Positions 1 through 5,834 are shown, numbered from the stretch's first letter. The stretch: 8,129 nt of DNA from Paracoccaceae bacterium (GCA_007119835.1 SKOX01000036.1:1-8129), one strand, 5' to 3'. The notes: generated by a model not told the origin, from the sequence alone. A program made the numbers and translations.

Positions 1-10
1 CATCATGTGG
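1..10. repeat. 10-bp direct repeat, left copy (CATCATGTGG)
   Basis: CATCATGTGG at the window's left edge recurs exactly and in the same orientation at 1459-1468, so the two copies bracket the insertion sequence. Its last four bases (GTGG, 7-10) are the left copy of the inferred 4-bp target duplication. Removing the IS and one GTGG leaves two adjacent copies of the decamer in the ancestral site. The alternative is an unusual 10-bp target duplication with the element ending at 1458. Confidence 0.7.
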
Positions 11-36
11 TGAGCTGGCCCCGATTTCCTTGGACA
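11..36 (+). repeat. IS left terminal inverted repeat
   Basis: Begins TGAGCTGGCC and contains TTCCTTGGACA at 26-36, an exact inverted match to 1430-1440. The outer 15 bases match the right end only partly (best with a one-base gap), as is common for IS3-type ends. The inner extension shares only TTTG. Confidence 0.75.
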
Positions 37-61
37 CCATTTTGTCCGAGGAGAAATCGAG

Positions 62-511
62 ATGAGCGAGACGAGGGACACCAGTATGAACTCGCACGAA
101 GGAGCTGCTGCTGTTGATGCGCCTGTGGGCAGTGTGGGCGGGTGCAGCCCGTCCACGCTGTCCACAGGTGAGGCAGCAAGCGAGGGCGGGCGGCCGGAGG
201 TCGGGCCGCTTGGCCGCGGGCAGCGCTGGAGCTTGGCGCGCAAGCGGGCGGTGGTGATGCGGATGCTCCGGGGCGAGTCGGTCGAGCTGCTCTCGCGCGC
301 GCTTGGGGCCCCGGTCCACAAGCTCGAGCGCTGGCGCGACAAGGCCGAGGCGGCGCTCGACGGGGCGCTGAAGGAGCGCGAGAGCGACACCGCCGATGCC
401 GATCTCGCCGCGGCCATGCAGCGCATCGGCGAGCTCACGATGGAGAACGAGCTCCTGCGCGCGAGGATGGAGCGCCCGAGCGGCCCTTTGGCCCGGAGGA
501 GGTCGCGGTGA
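62..511 (+). CDS. IS3-like transposase OrfA (helix-turn-helix)
   Basis: A 149-aa basic protein, the DNA-binding first ORF of the IS. After a low-complexity first 50 residues (poor in recognisable structure), residues about 55-95 form the HTH-like region (SLARKRAVVMRMLRGESVEL followed by an ERWRDKAE helix). Residues about 110-138 hold a heptad-like leucine-zipper segment (MENELLRARME), the oligomerisation module expected in IS3 OrfA. The ATG is chosen because GAGGAG lies 8 bases upstream (48-53). The long N-terminal extension makes it longer than the usual OrfA of about 90-110 aa, so a later in-frame start (ATG at 89) is possible. Its stop overlaps the start of OrfB. Function: terminal-repeat binding and regulation of OrfB or an OrfAB fusion. 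Confidence 0.85.
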   Translation: MSETRDTSMNSHEGAAAVDAPVGSVGGCSPSTLSTGEAASEGGRPEVGPLGRGQRWSLARKRAVVMRMLRGESVELLSRALGAPVHKLERWRDKAEAALDGALKERESDTADADLAAAMQRIGELTMENELLRARMERPSGPLARRRSR

Positions 512-1419
512 TGGCCGGGGCGATCTCTCCCACGGCCGGCCGCCGCTATGGCATCGCGCGCGTCTGCCGCATCTGGGGCGTGGCGCGCTCGTCGTTCTAC
601 GCCGCGAGGGCCGCCGTCGCCGGGGAGCGGACGCAGCGGCCGGGCGGCCGGCGCGGACCGAAGCCCGCAATCTCCGACGCCGCACTCCTCGCCGCGATCC
701 GGGCCGATCTCGCGCGCTCGCCCTGGTCGGGCGAAGGGCACCGCAAGGTGTGGGCGCGCCTGCGCGTCAAGGGTGGCCTGCGCGTCGCGCGAAAGCGCGT
801 GCTCCGCCTGATGCGGGAGACCATGCTGCTCTCGCCGCATCGGGCGCGCCCGCGCCCGGAGCAGACGCACGATCGCAGGATCGTCACCGAGGCGCCGAAC
901 GTGATGTGGGCGATCGACGGCACCCAGATCCCCACCGTCCACGACGGCAAGGTCTGGCTCTTCGGCGTCGCCGAGCACTGGAACGCCGAGCTCGTCGGCT
1001 GGCACGTGACCAAGCAGGGCACCCGGCACGAGGCCCTGCAGGCGATGAGCATGGCGGTGTCCGAGCAGTTCGGGCACCTCGGCCGCGACGCCGCCCGGGG
1101 TCTCGCCCTGCGGCACGACCACGGCAGCGCCTTCATGTCCGAGGACTTCCAACACCAGGTGAAGGCCTGGGGCATGACGCCGAGCTACGCCTTCGTCGCC
1201 CAGCCCGAGACGAACGGCGTCATCGAGCGCCTTTTCCGCACCTTCAAGGAGCAGGTCGTGTACGGACGCATCTTCCAGACCATCGAGGAGGTCCGCGACG
1301 CCGTTCGCGCGTTCGTCGCCCGCTACAACACCGAGTGGCTGGTCGAGAAGAACGGCCTCGTCAGCCCCACGGCCGCGAGAGAGCGCTGGATGGCAGCCAA
1401 CCTCAAGGCGGCCGCGTAG
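508..1419 (+). CDS. IS3-like transposase OrfB (DDE integrase core)
   Basis: A 303-aa catalytic transposase. Residues about 1-110 are an HTH_21-like region (GRRYGIARVCRIWGVARSSF, then SGEGHRKVWARLR). The rve core follows with candidate catalytic acids D137 (WAIDGTQ), D204 (LRHDHGS) and E240 (NGVIERLFRTFKEQ); D204 to E240 gives exactly DD35E spacing. The C-terminus (YNTEWLVEKNGLVSPTAARE) resembles the usual IS3 OrfB tail. The start is GTG at 508 or ATG at 511; the latter forms TGATG with the OrfA stop, and GGAGGAGG at 495-502 is well placed for either. OrfB lies in the -1 frame relative to OrfA and that frame is open upstream, so programmed frameshifting is also possible, though I see no clear slippery heptamer. 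All key residues are intact. Confidence 0.92.
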   Translation: MMAGAISPTAGRRYGIARVCRIWGVARSSFYAARAAVAGERTQRPGGRRGPKPAISDAALLAAIRADLARSPWSGEGHRKVWARLRVKGGLRVARKRVLRLMRETMLLSPHRARPRPEQTHDRRIVTEAPNVMWAIDGTQIPTVHDGKVWLFGVAEHWNAELVGWHVTKQGTRHEALQAMSMAVSEQFGHLGRDAARGLALRHDHGSAFMSEDFQHQVKAWGMTPSYAFVAQPETNGVIERLFRTFKEQVVYGRIFQTIEEVRDAVRAFVARYNTEWLVEKNGLVSPTAARERWMAANLKAAA

Positions 1420-1429
1420 TGCAAACCAT

Positions 1430-1454
1430 TGTCCAAGGAACCGGGTGCGGTACA
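1430..1454 (-). repeat. IS right terminal inverted repeat
   Basis: TGTCCAAGGAA at 1430-1440 is the exact reverse complement of 26-36. The end continues to GGTACA at 1449-1454, giving CA at the tip to match TG at the left. It begins 10 bases after the OrfB stop. Confidence 0.75.
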
Positions 1455-1468
1455 GTGGCATCATGTGG
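1455..1468. repeat. Right target duplication GTGG plus right copy of CATCATGTGG
   Basis: GTGG at 1455-1458 matches 7-10 and immediately follows the inferred IS tip. CATCATGTGG at 1459-1468 repeats window positions 1-10. Together these imply an ancestral tandem CATCATGTGG-CATCATGTGG at the insertion point. Confidence 0.65.
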
Positions 1469-1655
1469 ACGTCGCGCGCAAGCGTCGCCTCCGCGTTCCG
1501 GACCTCCATCGCGGAGGGCTCGGCGACCTTCGCGACGAAGTCGATCCCGCCTTCCGCCGGCAGGCGCGAGGCCAGGTGCCCGGCGATCGCCCGGCACGGC
1601 GGCGAGGCCGGGCTTGTCGAGGCCCCATGCTTCCCGCCGGCGTCCGGGCCAGCAT
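1459..1655 (-). pseudogene. Unidentified coding remnant interrupted by the IS
   Basis: On the minus strand, 11 bases after the nnrS stop, an ATG at 1655 follows a plausible ribosome site (GGGAG). Its own frame is Arg-rich and unconvincing. A different minus frame, open from inside the end of nnrS down to the IS, reads protein-like with high-GC coding character: RAIAGHLASRLPAEGG, then IDFVAKVAEPSAMEVRN and ATLARDVHMMP. I do not recognise the family. The simplest reading is the first part of an eighth operon gene, with a small frameshift near its start, cut off by the IS at 1458. The plus strand is also open here, so strand choice is inferred from residue composition. It may be non-coding or another gene's debris. 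Confidence 0.35.
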
Positions 1656-1666
1656 TGTCGCTCCCG

Positions 1667-2881
1667 TCACCTGCGAGGCCTCTGACGGAGGAGGAGACCG
1701 CCATAGAGCAGGGCGAACCCCGCGAACGCCGCGATCCAGGCGAGCCCGGAGACGGTCCAGAGCCAGGGTGCGGTGGTCGGCAGCAGCCCCGCGACGAGGC
1801 GCGCGAAGGTGGCGAGGATCACGAGGAGATAGAGCGCCGTTGTGCCGCCGCCGGCCGTCAGAGGCCGCCCGGTGTGGCCGAGCGTCGCCCGCGTCATCAC
1901 CGCCAGCGTCATCAGGCCGATCGCGCCGGCCATCCAGACGTGCTGCGCGCCGTTCGCACTCACCAGGTCCGGGCGGAGCGTCGCGAGCCCCAGGGCGAGC
2001 CCGCCCAGCGGCAGGAGGGCGTAGCCGGCGTGCAGCACCCAGAGGAGCGGCTCCGGCCAGGACCGGTCGCCGGCCCACCGCGAGAGCCGGACCGCGTGCA
2101 GCAGGGCGGCGGCGACGAGCGCCGCACCGGTCAGCCGCGCGTGCGGTATGACGATCCAGGCGATCAGCGCCGCGACGAGCGCGAGGAGCGCGATCTTGTC
2201 GAAGGTCTGCAGCGGTGGCGCGGGCAGCCGGCCGCCGCCCCGCTTCACCAGCCAGTTCCGGGTGAAGGACGGCACGATGCGGCCGCCGATCACCGCGATC
2301 ATCATGATGCCGGCGCCGAGCCCGATCCGGAGGCCGATGCCCCGGGCGGCGTCGTCGCCGCGGGCAGCCTCCCAATGGAAGACCGCGTTGCCCAGGATGA
2401 GCGCCGCGAGCATCGCGAGCACGATGAGATTGCGCCAGTTCCGGCCGGCGACGATCTCGCGCGCGATCGCGGCCGCCAGCACAAGCGGGAAGGCGAGGTC
2501 TGCCGCCGCAACCAGTGCCGACGGCCACAACGCCGAGGTGAGAACGGCGAGGCGTCCGATGATCCACAGGCAGGCCAGCGCCGCCAGCGGCCAGCCGACG
2601 ATCGGCAGTCGCCCGGTCCAGTTCGGGACGGCCGTGAGCAGGAAACCCGCGACGACGGCGCCGAGATAGCCGAAGAGCAGCTCGTGCGCGTGCCAGGACA
2701 CGGGCTCGAAGGCGATCGGCAGCGTGACGGCGCCTGCCAGCATCGGCAGCCAGAGCGCCATGGCGAGGGCCCCCCAGACGGCGGCGCCGAGGAAGAAGGG
2801 TCGAAACCCGTAGGTCAGGAGCGCAGGGCCGCGCCAGGCCCGCATCGCCTCCGCGGAGCTGGTCGTCGATCCGACAGGCAT
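1667..2881 (-). CDS. nnrS: NnrS family haem/copper membrane protein
   Basis: A 404-aa polytopic inner-membrane protein, about the usual NnrS length, with roughly twelve hydrophobic segments. Family signatures are clear: LLTYGFRPFFLGAA (21-34), WHAHELLFGY (63-72), TAVPNWTGRLP (83-93), GGRIVPSFTRN (199-209) and TRATLGHTGRP (330-340). The conserved His and Arg positions fit the described haem- and copper-containing NnrS of Rhodobacter, which is linked to NO metabolism and protection from NO/nitrosative stress; the precise reaction is unsettled. The start at 2881 is preferred because AAAGGA precedes it at good spacing. An in-frame ATG at 2908 overlaps the cupin stop (ATGA) but lacks a ribosome site and would add nine residues. 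It is the last intact gene of the leftward operon, 23 bases after the cupin gene. Confidence 0.95.
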   Translation of the reverse strand: MPVGSTTSSAEAMRAWRGPALLTYGFRPFFLGAAVWGALAMALWLPMLAGAVTLPIAFEPVSWHAHELLFGYLGAVVAGFLLTAVPNWTGRLPIVGWPLAALACLWIIGRLAVLTSALWPSALVAAADLAFPLVLAAAIAREIVAGRNWRNLIVLAMLAALILGNAVFHWEAARGDDAARGIGLRIGLGAGIMMIAVIGGRIVPSFTRNWLVKRGGGRLPAPPLQTFDKIALLALVAALIAWIVIPHARLTGAALVAAALLHAVRLSRWAGDRSWPEPLLWVLHAGYALLPLGGLALGLATLRPDLVSANGAQHVWMAGAIGLMTLAVMTRATLGHTGRPLTAGGGTTALYLLVILATFARLVAGLLPTTAPWLWTVSGLAWIAAFAGFALLYGGLLLRQRPRR

Positions 2882-2904
2882 GCGGCGTCCTTTCGCGAGG
2901 CCGA

Positions 2905-3252
2905 TCATGGCCGCGCGTTGCGCCCGCCGTCGAAGAGGACGGTCAGCAGGAGCGACGCGTCCTCGATCCCCTTCAGGGAATGCGGCTCTCCGGCCTCCAG
3001 ATACATCCAGTCGCCGCCCCGGAGGTCGATCGGGCCGTCGGAAAGACCGACCTGCGCGTGCCCCTCGAGGCAGTGGAGCGTGATCTGCTGCGCCACCTCG
3101 TGCGACGAAATTTCGGTTCCGGCCGGCACGACGAGGCGAACCGCCTCGAAGCTCCCGGTGCGGACGATGGCGCTCGTCTTCGCCGTGCCGAGGCGGTCGC
3201 CGAGCGGACGAAGATCGACGACCTCACCGGGGTCTGCATGCTTCAGCGCCAT
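2905..3252 (-). CDS. Small single-domain cupin
   Basis: A 115-aa soluble single-domain cupin, probably cytoplasmic. Cupin motif 1 is PAGTEISSHEVAQQ at 43-56 followed by LHCLEGHAQV at 59-68; motif 2 is GGDWMYLEAGEPHSL at 79-93. Candidate metal ligands are H51, H60 or H66, and H91, but the classic HxH of motif 1 is not intact (SHE), so metal binding is plausible rather than certain. The ATG at 3252 is chosen because AGGAGGG lies just upstream; the frame stays open to 3465 but that part is the shadow of the cyclo-ligase gene. It sits 34 bases after the cyclo-ligase gene and 23 before nnrS. Small cupins can act as sensors, isomerases or dioxygenases; its substrate cannot be read from sequence. 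Confidence 0.88.
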   Translation of the reverse strand: MALKHADPGEVVDLRPLGDRLGTAKTSAIVRTGSFEAVRLVVPAGTEISSHEVAQQITLHCLEGHAQVGLSDGPIDLRGGDWMYLEAGEPHSLKGIEDASLLLTVLFDGGRNARP

Positions 3253-3286
3253 CCTGATCCCTCCTGCTGGTGGTGCCGCCCCTTCA

Positions 3287-3985
3287 TCAGCCTGACTCCC
3301 GAACGACCTGCACGCCGTCTTGCGTGACGATGGCGTCCAGCGGGATGTCGTGGGGCTGCGGGTAGATCGTCTCGAGCTGGGCCGCCTGCAGCCCGACACC
3401 GATCGCGAAGGGGCGTGGGTGCAGCGCGGCGAGCGTGCGGTCGAAGTAACCGCCGCCGTAGCCAAGCCGGTAGCCCGCGGTGTCCCAGCCCAACAGCGGT
3501 GCGAGCACGATCTCCGGCATGACCGCGCCGGCGCCGGGCCGCGGCACGGGGATGTTCCAGTCGCCGCGCACCATCCGCGCCCCTGGCGTCCAGCGGCGGA
3601 ACACGAGAGGCGCAGCCCGCGTCTCCACGACCGGCAGCGCGGTGATGGCGCCGGCTTTGCCCATCATCGCGAGCCAGCCGCGCAGATCCGGCTCGCCCTT
3701 GATCGGCCAGTAGCCGGAGATGACGCGCCCGGTGATCGAGCCGAGGCGTTCGGCGACGAGCGCGCCGAGCAGCCGTGTCAGTGCCGCCGCGATCTCGCGG
3801 CGCTCCACACCGGAGATCGCCATCTGCTCGGCGCGCAGGCGTCGGCGTTCGCCGCGGCGCCAGCGGGCGACTTCGGTCGACTGCTGGCGATCGACGGCGA
3901 GAGGGTCGAAGTAGTCCGGCGCGATCTCGTGCGCGAAGCAGGGCGGCGAGGCAAAGCCGGCCGGCGTCTTGCCCTCGTCAGTCAT
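3287..3985 (-). CDS. 5-formyltetrahydrofolate cyclo-ligase family protein with N-terminal extension
   Basis: A 232-aa protein of the 5-FCL/MTHFS family, which converts 5-formyl-THF plus ATP to 5,10-methenyl-THF. The core starts near residue 45 with the basic helix ERRRLRAEQMAIS. It contains ISGYWPIKGEPDLRGWL (89-105), GDWNIPVPRPG (141-151) and the diagnostic nucleotide-site motif LGYGGGYFDRTLA (174-186). An extension of about 44 residues precedes it with SPPCFAHE (13-20) and PDYFDPLA (23-30), absent from the short E. coli enzyme of about 180 aa. The start at 3985 overlaps the AhpD-like stop by eight bases, implying coupling; an upstream in-frame ATG at 4012 lacks a ribosome site. A folate enzyme inside an NO operon is unusual. 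Family assignment is firm; enzyme activity is inferred. Confidence 0.92.
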   Translation of the reverse strand: MTDEGKTPAGFASPPCFAHEIAPDYFDPLAVDRQQSTEVARWRRGERRRLRAEQMAISGVERREIAAALTRLLGALVAERLGSITGRVISGYWPIKGEPDLRGWLAMMGKAGAITALPVVETRAAPLVFRRWTPGARMVRGDWNIPVPRPGAGAVMPEIVLAPLLGWDTAGYRLGYGGGYFDRTLAALHPRPFAIGVGLQAAQLETIYPQPHDIPLDAIVTQDGVQVVRESG

Positions 3986-4322
3986 CGCGGGTGCCAACGC
4001 CTCCCATCGCATCGAGAGCGATCAGCGAGTGCGCGAAGGCGGCACCCGCGCGTATCTCCGCGGCGACCCAGATCGCCTCCATCACCTGCTCGTCGCTCGC
4101 GCCGGCGCGACGGGCGGCCTTCACATGCCCCTGGATGCACCACGGGCACTGGGTGACATGCGCCACCGCGACCGCGATCAGCTGCTTGGTCCGCTTGTCG
4201 AGCGCCCCCTCCGCGAACACCGCCTCCTGGAACGCCTTGAAGGCATCGTCCGCCGCCGGGACGAGGGTGTGCCGCCGCTCGGCATGAGCGGGCGTGGGTT
4301 TCGGGTGCAGGGGTGCGCTCAC
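3978..4322 (-). CDS. Carboxymuconolactone decarboxylase / AhpD-like CxxC protein
   Basis: A 114-aa all-alpha CMD-domain protein. The signature is TKQLIAVAVAHVTQCPWCIQGHVKAARRAG (in two parts: TKQLIAVAVAHV at 45-56, then TQCPWCIQGH at 57-66) with the redox pair C59/C62 and H66, followed by the helix SDEQVMEAIWVAAEI. This CxxCxxxH pattern is that of AhpD-type peroxidase or disulfide reductants rather than true decarboxylases. The GTG at 4322 is chosen because AGGGAGG lies five bases upstream; the in-frame ATG at 4337 would bury that site and has none of its own. It lies 40 bases after the exported-protein gene and overlaps the cyclo-ligase start by eight bases. Likely role: thiol-based peroxide or nitrosative redox chemistry, by inference from motif and context. 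Confidence 0.9.
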   Translation of the reverse strand: MSAPLHPKPTPAHAERRHTLVPAADDAFKAFQEAVFAEGALDKRTKQLIAVAVAHVTQCPWCIQGHVKAARRAGASDEQVMEAIWVAAEIRAGAAFAHSLIALDAMGGVGTRDD

Positions 4323-4327
4323 GGTCG

Positions 4328-4334
4328 CCTCCCT
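4328..4334 (-). promoter_or_regulatory. Ribosome binding site fixing a GTG start
   Basis: On the minus strand AGGGAGG lies five bases before the GTG at 4322. It selects GTG over the nearby in-frame ATG at 4337 for the AhpD-like gene. Confidence 0.7.
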
Positions 4335-4362
4335 CATTGTGCGACGTCTCAGCGTCCGCCGC

Positions 4363-4671
4363 CTACTCCCTCCAATACTCGTTCGCGGCTGCGATGGTTG
4401 CAAAGTAGGCCGCGACCACCCCTGACGCCTCGATCAGGCTGTCGGGATCATGGGCATAGGCCGGCCTGGCCGCGTGTAGGACCGCCCTGTCCTGTTGGAT
4501 CGTCGTGACGCCGCGGCGGGCCATCGCGATGGCGAGGGCGAAGCCCTGCTCCGGCGTCCCGGTGATGAGGCTCGGCAACCACGACTGATCGCTCTCGGCC
4601 TCCTGCGCGGTGACGGCCCCGGTTACGAGCGCGGTGGCGAGGAGGGCGGGAAGCAGGGTCTTTCGCAACAT
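4363..4671 (-). CDS. Small exported protein of unknown function
   Basis: A 102-aa protein with a clear Sec signal peptide: a short basic start (MLRK), a hydrophobic stretch LLPALLATALVTGAV, and a likely cut after AVTA (residue 22) or after A25. The mature part is about 80 residues, partly acidic and Ala-rich, with no cysteine and no metal motif that I recognise. Recognisable segments are SWLPSLITGTPEQGFALAIAM, RAVLHAARPAYAHDPDSLIE and a C-terminal helix AYFATIAAANEYWRE. The start at 4671 follows GGAGG at six-base spacing; the frame is open further upstream, but that region belongs to the next gene's coding sequence. It is flanked by 40-base gaps on each side within the leftward operon. It would act in the periplasm. 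I do not recognise the family. Confidence 0.82.
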   Translation of the reverse strand: MLRKTLLPALLATALVTGAVTAQEAESDQSWLPSLITGTPEQGFALAIAMARRGVTTIQQDRAVLHAARPAYAHDPDSLIEASGVVAAYFATIAAANEYWRE

Positions 4672-4711
4672 GACTAACCTCCGTTCTGGGACTTCGCTTG
4701 TCTCCAAGGGC

Positions 4712-4849
4712 TCAGGCGCGACCCTCGAACTGCGGGAACAGGACGTCGTTCTCGAACTCGCGTAGCTGCTCGCGGTGGCGGGCGTGGTGGCGCGTCTCAC
4801 TGTGCACGGTCAGCGCCGCGGCGTCGGGGGTAAGGGCAGGATCCGTCAT
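4712..4849 (-). CDS. 45-aa His-rich miniprotein, unknown function
   Basis: The ATG at 4849 overlaps the globin stop as ATGA and is preceded by GAGGAG six bases upstream (4856-4861), strong evidence of translation coupled to the globin. The 45-residue product begins MTDPALTPDAAALTVHSET, continues RHHARHREQLREFENDV and ends LFPQFEGRA. Four histidines (16, 21, 22 and 25) cluster in an amphipathic, charged helix, suggesting a metal or haem ligand role or a contact with the globin; this is inference. There is no signal peptide or membrane segment, and no cysteine. The size is below usual gene-calling limits, so the gene is easily missed. It is 40 bases ahead of the exported-protein gene. I know of no named family. 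Confidence 0.72.
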   Translation of the reverse strand: MTDPALTPDAAALTVHSETRHHARHREQLREFENDVLFPQFEGRA

Positions 4850-5325
4850 CGCTGACTCCTCGTCTGTCGAAGCATCGGGACGGCATCGGCACCCACGTTA
4901 GCCGCGTCCTCCACGGCGAAGTGCAGCGAGCGCGCGACGCGCTCGGCCCGCTCGAAGAGGTGCGCCGCTCCTTCGGTCGGACACGTCTCCCGCGCCGTCT
5001 CGCGGAAGAGCGCGAGCCAGCGCTCGAAATGCGCCCAGCCGACCGGTAGGCCAGCATGCGCCGGCACCGGGCGCCCGTGGTAGCGGCCGGTCATCAACGC
5101 GACGGAGGACCAGAAGGCGACCATGCGCTCGAGGTGCGGCTCCCAGTCGGCGATGCGGCTGGCGAAGATCGGGCCGAGCTCGGCGTCGGCGCGCAACTTC
5201 GTGTAGAACCGATGCACCAGCCGGCGCAGGACGGCCTCGTCGAGGCCGGTCACCGCGATGATTTCGGCGGTCATGGCCGGCCGGGCCGAGGCTGTGGCGG
5301 CGGTCGATTGGCTCAGATCGGTCAT
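4846..5325 (-). CDS. Group III (P-type) truncated haemoglobin
   Basis: A 159-aa globin and the first gene of the leftward operon, 44 bases from the operator palindrome. A 25-residue Ala/Ser/Thr-rich lead precedes the 2-on-2 fold: LVHRFYTKLRADAELGPIF (36-54, with FY in helix B and the conserved CD Phe F54), DWEPHLERMVAFWSSVALMTG (60-80) in two pieces around H64 and W72, and GRPVPAHAGLP (84-94), where H90 is the likely proximal haem ligand. H64 to H90 has the 26-residue spacing of group III globins; W72 and the WAHFERWLALF helix also fit. ATG at 5325 has a weak AAGG site; a later ATG at 5274 is possible. Expected role: NO/O2 or peroxide chemistry in the cytoplasm, consistent with NsrR control. 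The stop overlaps the miniprotein start. Confidence 0.93.
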   Translation of the reverse strand: MTDLSQSTAATASARPAMTAEIIAVTGLDEAVLRRLVHRFYTKLRADAELGPIFASRIADWEPHLERMVAFWSSVALMTGRYHGRPVPAHAGLPVGWAHFERWLALFRETARETCPTEGAAHLFERAERVARSLHFAVEDAANVGADAVPMLRQTRSQR

Positions 5326-5365
5326 TCGATCACCTTCGGGCTTTCCATCCTGCTGTAGACCTGAT

Positions 5366-5388
5366 AATCGGTATTGTAAATACCATTT
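5366..5388. promoter_or_regulatory. Likely NsrR operator in the divergent promoter region
   Basis: The palindrome GGTATT-gta-AATACC (5370-5384) has perfect 6-bp arms and A/T-rich flanks (AA at 5366-5367, TT at 5387-5388), resembling NsrR/Rrf2 half-sites of the ATGGTATTT type. It lies 21 bases before nsrR's start and 44 bases before the globin start. Possible -10 elements overlap or touch it: GATAAT (5363-5368) rightward and TACAAT (reverse complement of 5373-5378) leftward, though matching -35 boxes are weak. Binding here would repress both directions until NO damages the NsrR cluster, giving nsrR autoregulation and NO induction of the leftward operon. Binding is inferred from position and symmetry. 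Confidence 0.8.
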
Positions 5389-5405
5389 CAGGAAGCGACC
5401 CGACG

Positions 5406-5834
5406 ATGCGCCTCACCTCGTTTACGGACTATGGACTGCGCGCGCTGATGCGGATGGCGAGTGCGCCCGAGCGCGGCTTCTCCACCGCCGAACTCGCCGA
5501 GGAGTTCGGCATCTCGCGCAACCATCTCATCAAGATCGTGCAGCGGCTCGTCCGTGGTGGCATCGTGACGACACGAAAGGGCAGCGGCGGCGGCGCGATG
5601 CTGGCGCGGCCGGCGGTCGAGGTCCGCCTCGGCGACATCGTGCGGCTTCTCGAGGAGGGTCAGGCTCTCGTCGAATGCTTCGCGCGCGGCGGCGGAGACT
5701 GCCCGATCGACGGCCGCTGCGGCCTCAAGGTCCGCCTGCGCCGGGCCGAGTCGGCGTTCCTGGCCGAGCTCGACCGCTCGACGCTCGCGGACATCGCACT
5801 GCCACGGCACCTCCCCGGGCCGGAGGCAGCCTGA
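5406..5834 (+). CDS. nsrR: NsrR, Rrf2-family NO-sensing Fe-S repressor
   Basis: A 142-aa Rrf2-type winged-helix regulator with the family start MRLTSFTDYGLRALMRMA. The DNA-binding helix-turn-helix is STAELAEEFGISRNHLIKIV (26-45), followed by the wing RKGSGGGAMLARPA. C91, C99 and C105 (VECFARGGGDCPIDGRC) match the three-Cys cluster site of NsrR, and Asp8 sits where Streptomyces NsrR supplies the fourth ligand; IscR-type spacing is not seen. The cluster loses DNA affinity on reaction with NO. The ATG follows AGGAAG, though with long spacing of about ten bases. It is transcribed away from the globin operon across the palindrome at 5370-5384. All key residues are present, so it should be functional. 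Confidence 0.95.
   Translation: MRLTSFTDYGLRALMRMASAPERGFSTAELAEEFGISRNHLIKIVQRLVRGGIVTTRKGSGGGAMLARPAVEVRLGDIVRLLEEGQALVECFARGGGDCPIDGRCGLKVRLRRAESAFLAELDRSTLADIALPRHLPGPEAA

Larger units (their letters stand above)
11..1454 (+). mobile_element. Complete IS3-like insertion sequence, about 1.44 kb
   Basis: The element carries two consecutive, slightly overlapping ORFs (an HTH/leucine-zipper OrfA and a DD35E rve-type OrfB) between imperfect terminal inverted repeats. The left end begins TGAGCTGGCC and the right end finishes GGTACA, giving the TG...CA termini usual for IS3-family elements; both share TTCCTTGGACA (26-36 and, reversed, 1430-1440). Flanking GTGG at 7-10 and 1455-1458 is a 4-bp target duplication, within the family's normal size. 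Both ORFs are intact, so the copy could be active. The family call rests on gene organisation, DDE spacing and ends; I cannot name the exact IS or subgroup. It sits at the distal end of the leftward NO-related operon and interrupts coding-like sequence there. Confidence 0.85.

Noticed and set aside
396..1685. Long plus-strand frame overlapping both transposase genes
   Set aside because: Extremely Arg/Pro/Ala-rich, an out-of-frame shadow of OrfB in GC-rich DNA, with no family signature.
1445..3295. 616-codon open plus-strand frame antisense to nnrS and the cupin gene
   Set aside because: Composition is Arg/Glu/Gln/Pro repeats typical of antisense shadow; nnrS on the other strand has clear conserved motifs.
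3320..4156. 278-codon plus-strand frame
   Set aside because: Antisense of the cyclo-ligase and AhpD-like genes; Arg/Asp-rich with no domain.
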